Below, piece after piece: positions 61,882 to 64,000 of a stretch of 64,000 bases of DNA. Origin of the DNA: Paenibacillus alkalitolerans (lineage in GTDB: Bacteria > Bacillota > Bacilli > Paenibacillales > YIM-B00363); NCBI RefSeq assembly GCF_016482785.1, contig NZ_JAEMXM010000001.1:186001-250000 (forward strand), written 5' to 3'. A program made the position numbers and the translations under genes. A model generated the notes under the pieces. The model made no database searches and was not told the origin of the DNA. It saw only the letters and a list, made by a program, of their open reading frames with translations. Positions within the stretch are counted from its first letter, which is position 1; the number at the start of each line of letters is the position of its first letter.

Positions 61882-62646
61882 ATGAGGTATCTTACATCCA
61901 TTATTATCGCATTGTTTTTGTTTTCTACGTTTTACGGAAATGTTTATGCGCTAAATTCTATCGGAGAAAAACCTATTCATTTAAAAATCGATAAATATTA
62001 CATTCTCTATTCGATACCAAGTGCCCCGTTTATTGATAAAAAGAACAGGTTGTTGATCCCGCTTCGTTTAGTGGAAGATCTCATGGGTGGTTCTGTTGAT
62101 ACAAAAACAAATACAGCATCGTTGGATCATAAGTTTCAGTTCACCGTCGGCTCTACAACAGCGATTGTGGATGACACCGTAGTCAAAATGGATACCATGC
62201 CCGTGTTAAAGGATGGCGTCATATTCATTCCTTTAAGATTGTTCTTGGATCACACCGATTTAAAATGGGAATGGTCTACGAAATATAAGTATCTGCATCT
62301 TAAGGACAAACGTATTGTAAAAGGAAAGCCGTTTGAGCAGTTTGCAGGAAACGATTTTACCGTAACAGTTTCAGATAATGCTTTTCATTTAAAATCGTTT
62401 ATGGTCAAAGAAGAGGTGCTGACTATCAAGGCTCTCAATATTTCCGGGAAAGACATCGAATCTGGAAAAGCCGATATCCAACCCTTGGTTTCGTATAGAA
62501 GAGGCGGCCATTCGGTTGACTCATATACACGCTCGAATTATCCGCCGTTGCCGGCTGTGGAGAAAGACGATGAGGTCATAAAACGTTCAACTATGTATGT
62601 TTCGGATGCTTCCTACATCATTTCTGTTGGAAGAGAACTAAAATAA
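61882..62646 (+). CDS. exported protein with copper-amine-oxidase-N domain
   Basis: 254 residues. Signal peptide RYLTSIIIALFLFSTFYGNV, cleavage near residue 23. Residues about 45-150 form a CuAO-N (stalk) domain: IDKKNRLLIPLRLVEDLMGG, then VVKMDTMPVLKDGVIFIPLR and a closing YLHLKD; such domains are common in surface proteins of Paenibacillaceae and are not enzymes here. The C-terminal about 100 residues are beta-rich and unrecognised. AAGGAGG serves ATG 61882. Confidence 0.88.
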   Translation: MRYLTSIIIALFLFSTFYGNVYALNSIGEKPIHLKIDKYYILYSIPSAPFIDKKNRLLIPLRLVEDLMGGSVDTKTNTASLDHKFQFTVGSTTAIVDDTVVKMDTMPVLKDGVIFIPLRLFLDHTDLKWEWSTKYKYLHLKDKRIVKGKPFEQFAGNDFTVTVSDNAFHLKSFMVKEEVLTIKALNISGKDIESGKADIQPLVSYRRGGHSVDSYTRSNYPPLPAVEKDDEVIKRSTMYVSDASYIISVGRELK

Positions 62647-63087
62647 TGCCGAATCACAAGACGGGTGTTCATCTATCAGCCTTACCGAGAGGACTCCCAC
62701 TTAGTTAAACACACAACAAACACCTACCCCAATAACCCAAAATATGTTAAACTTAATTAGAACAAACGTTTGGGTTCGGGGAGGTGAGATTATTGGGATT
62801 GAGGGGTTGGACGATAACAAGGCCGTCAACGTGTCAACTCCGCTGGTGTCAAGCCTTCGGTAATTGGTACGATGGATACAGCAGAAACTCCCACTTCGAC
62901 CGGAGCGTTCGCGAAGGTATGTGTCGGGAGTATTCATTAAGGTCCCTATATCATTAACGGATAACGAATAGTAAAGTTACAATTCGAGACATAAACGGCT
63001 ATCAAATCGCTATCGGTGGAGGTGTTGTTAATAAACAACTTATTTCGAGTTAAAAGGACATATGCCAGATAAAGGGAGATGAATGTT
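62647..63087. other. intergenic region with a doubtful short ORF
   Basis: 440 bases. GGGGAGGTGAG (62778-62788) precedes TTG 62793 and a 54-codon frame to TAA 62957 rich in Arg, Trp and Cys (beginning LGLRGWTITRPSTC). No domain was recognised, and composition argues for either a small protein or chance. No promoter or terminator identified with confidence. Confidence 0.3.
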
Positions 63088-64000
63088 TTGAACAAGCCAT
63101 TAGCAAAAATGCCTTCCGGCACGCTATTTGTCAAAGATCTGCAGGAATCGATCAAGTGGTACAATAAGGCGTTTGGATTTCAGGTTGTATCCATCAATCC
63201 AAACTTTTCCACAATGGAGTATGCACCCGGACGATGCCTGTTTTTTAACAAGGATGAGAAATCATCACGAAAGTTAGTCTTCTTTTGTAAAAATATCGAA
63301 GCGTTAAGAAGGCAACTAGTATATGCAAATGTAGAAATGGCGGTCGATGAAGAGTCTCTAATAAAAATAATAGATTTAAACGGTAACATAATCGAAGTTT
63401 GGAATAATAAATACGAGATGAATCGCTTTCAAGCTTCCATGCCGGACTTTTTTGTAAATGTTCTGATTCGGTGCAGATTAGAATCCAGAGGCGACATGCA
63501 TCTATTAGCACGTTCTATTAAAGATGATATTGAATTTGAAGAAGTGTCGGAAGAACTACAGGCTTGGTGCCAACAACATAATATTCCTGTTATGGGTGAA
63601 CCGTTTATTACCTCTCAATATTCAGGGCAAGTTAGGGATGAGCCTTATGTTCATACAAAACCATCAGGCCAAATCGATAAAGTGTATGCCTGCATTCCCT
63701 TAAAAAATATCCCTAGAAACGATCTGCCTGCAGATTCAGAATACATTTATATTCCTCCTCAAGATTATACGGTATTTCCAATAGACTATACATACATTGA
63801 CACGCTGCGAAATAACGAATTAAGACGCAGGTCACACTTTATGAACCCATTCTTCAGAAGGCCTGAAGGCTCCTTTTACATTCATGAGGTTTATAAGGAT
63901 GATTTTATCTATGCCTATATCCCTTATGAATGGTGCGAGGGAAAGCGCGGACATAACGCCCATGAGAGCGCTCCATTGGGCCAGGGAGCAGTTCCTAGAC
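63088..64000 (+). CDS. VOC-domain protein with large C-terminal region (3' end outside window)
   Basis: TTG 63088 (AAAGGGAGATG upstream) gives MPSGTLFVKDLQESIKWYNK, a VOC beta-alpha unit ending in IIDLNGNIIEVWNNKYE near residue 112. A different region of more than 190 residues follows (MNRFQASMPDFFVNVLIRCR, then IPPQDYTVFPIDYTYIDTLR), of unknown family and still open at the window edge. It has about 304 residues visible. Family of the C-terminal part is not recognised; an effector-binding or transcription-activator-like (GyrI-type) fold is one guess. Confidence 0.7.
   Translation, partial: MNKPLAKMPSGTLFVKDLQESIKWYNKAFGFQVVSINPNFSTMEYAPGRCLFFNKDEKSSRKLVFFCKNIEALRRQLVYANVEMAVDEESLIKIIDLNGNIIEVWNNKYEMNRFQASMPDFFVNVLIRCRLESRGDMHLLARSIKDDIEFEEVSEELQAWCQQHNIPVMGEPFITSQYSGQVRDEPYVHTKPSGQIDKVYACIPLKNIPRNDLPADSEYIYIPPQDYTVFPIDYTYIDTLRNNELRRRSHFMNPFFRRPEGSFYIHEVYKDDFIYAYIPYEWCEGKRGHNAHESAPLGQGAVPR

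Overview
The window looks like chromosome of a spore-former of the Paenibacillaceae (Paenibacillus/Cohnella-like). The evidence is moderate GC, strong AGGAGG-type ribosome sites, frequent TTG/GTG starts, many lipoprotein-dependent sugar ABC importers, receiver-less YesN-like AraC regulators, a copper-amine-oxidase-N protein, and Fur/Zur/CcpA-type sites. The genus is inferred from gene content only. No rRNA, tRNA, CRISPR array, intact prophage or insertion sequence was recognised.

Layout. (1) 1-3.6 kb: tail of a DUF3221-type protein and a frameshifted UvrA-like gene. (2) 3.7-9.3 kb: LacI regulator, LplABC-like sugar importer and an endonuclease/exonuclease/phosphatase-fold enzyme, preceded by repeated AAACCGGTTT palindromes. 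(3) 9.3-11.1 kb: small housekeeping genes (VOC, membrane protein, MOSC). (4) 11.2-22.3 kb: a probable sugar-acid system, with an AraC regulator, MalFG-like importer and lipoprotein on the plus strand, a five-gene minus-strand catabolic operon (RraA-like, UxuA-like, two SDRs, enolase-superfamily dehydratase) and a divergent GntR/FadR regulator. Almost the same ATTATCGATAAT palindrome lies upstream of both halves. (5) 22.5-26.9 kb: small proteins, a MocR-type regulator, a truncated SRPBCC gene, and an ABC exporter behind a structured leader with a terminator. (6) 27-32.5 kb: hutU-hutI followed by an M20 amidase and an amidohydrolase, possibly a non-standard lower histidine branch. (7) 32.5-44 kb: metal acquisition, with a Zur-like box and MFS exporter, a FecB/FecCD-type importer with no ATPase, and a nikABCDE-type operon behind two Fur boxes. 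(8) 44-64 kb: SelO, MscL, an HxlR/PRISE reductase pair, a Tat phosphoesterase, SGNH hydrolase, pentapeptide-repeat protein, APH-like kinase, P450/PadR pair, ExoA and others.

A striking feature is gene decay. UvrA-like, SRPBCC, YtrA-like and YtrB-like, old yellow enzyme, RCC1-like lipoprotein and aldo/keto reductase genes are all truncated, internally deleted or frameshifted. Several breaks are single bases in G runs, so base-calling error must be excluded before biological decay is claimed.

How the genes work together. The two sugar importers both lack their own ATPase and presumably use a shared MsmX-type ATPase, as is known for such Firmicutes systems. The FecCD importer likewise needs an ATPase from elsewhere. 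Regulators sit beside their likely targets: LacI/lplABC, GntR/dehydratase operon, HxlR/PRISE reductase, PadR/P450.
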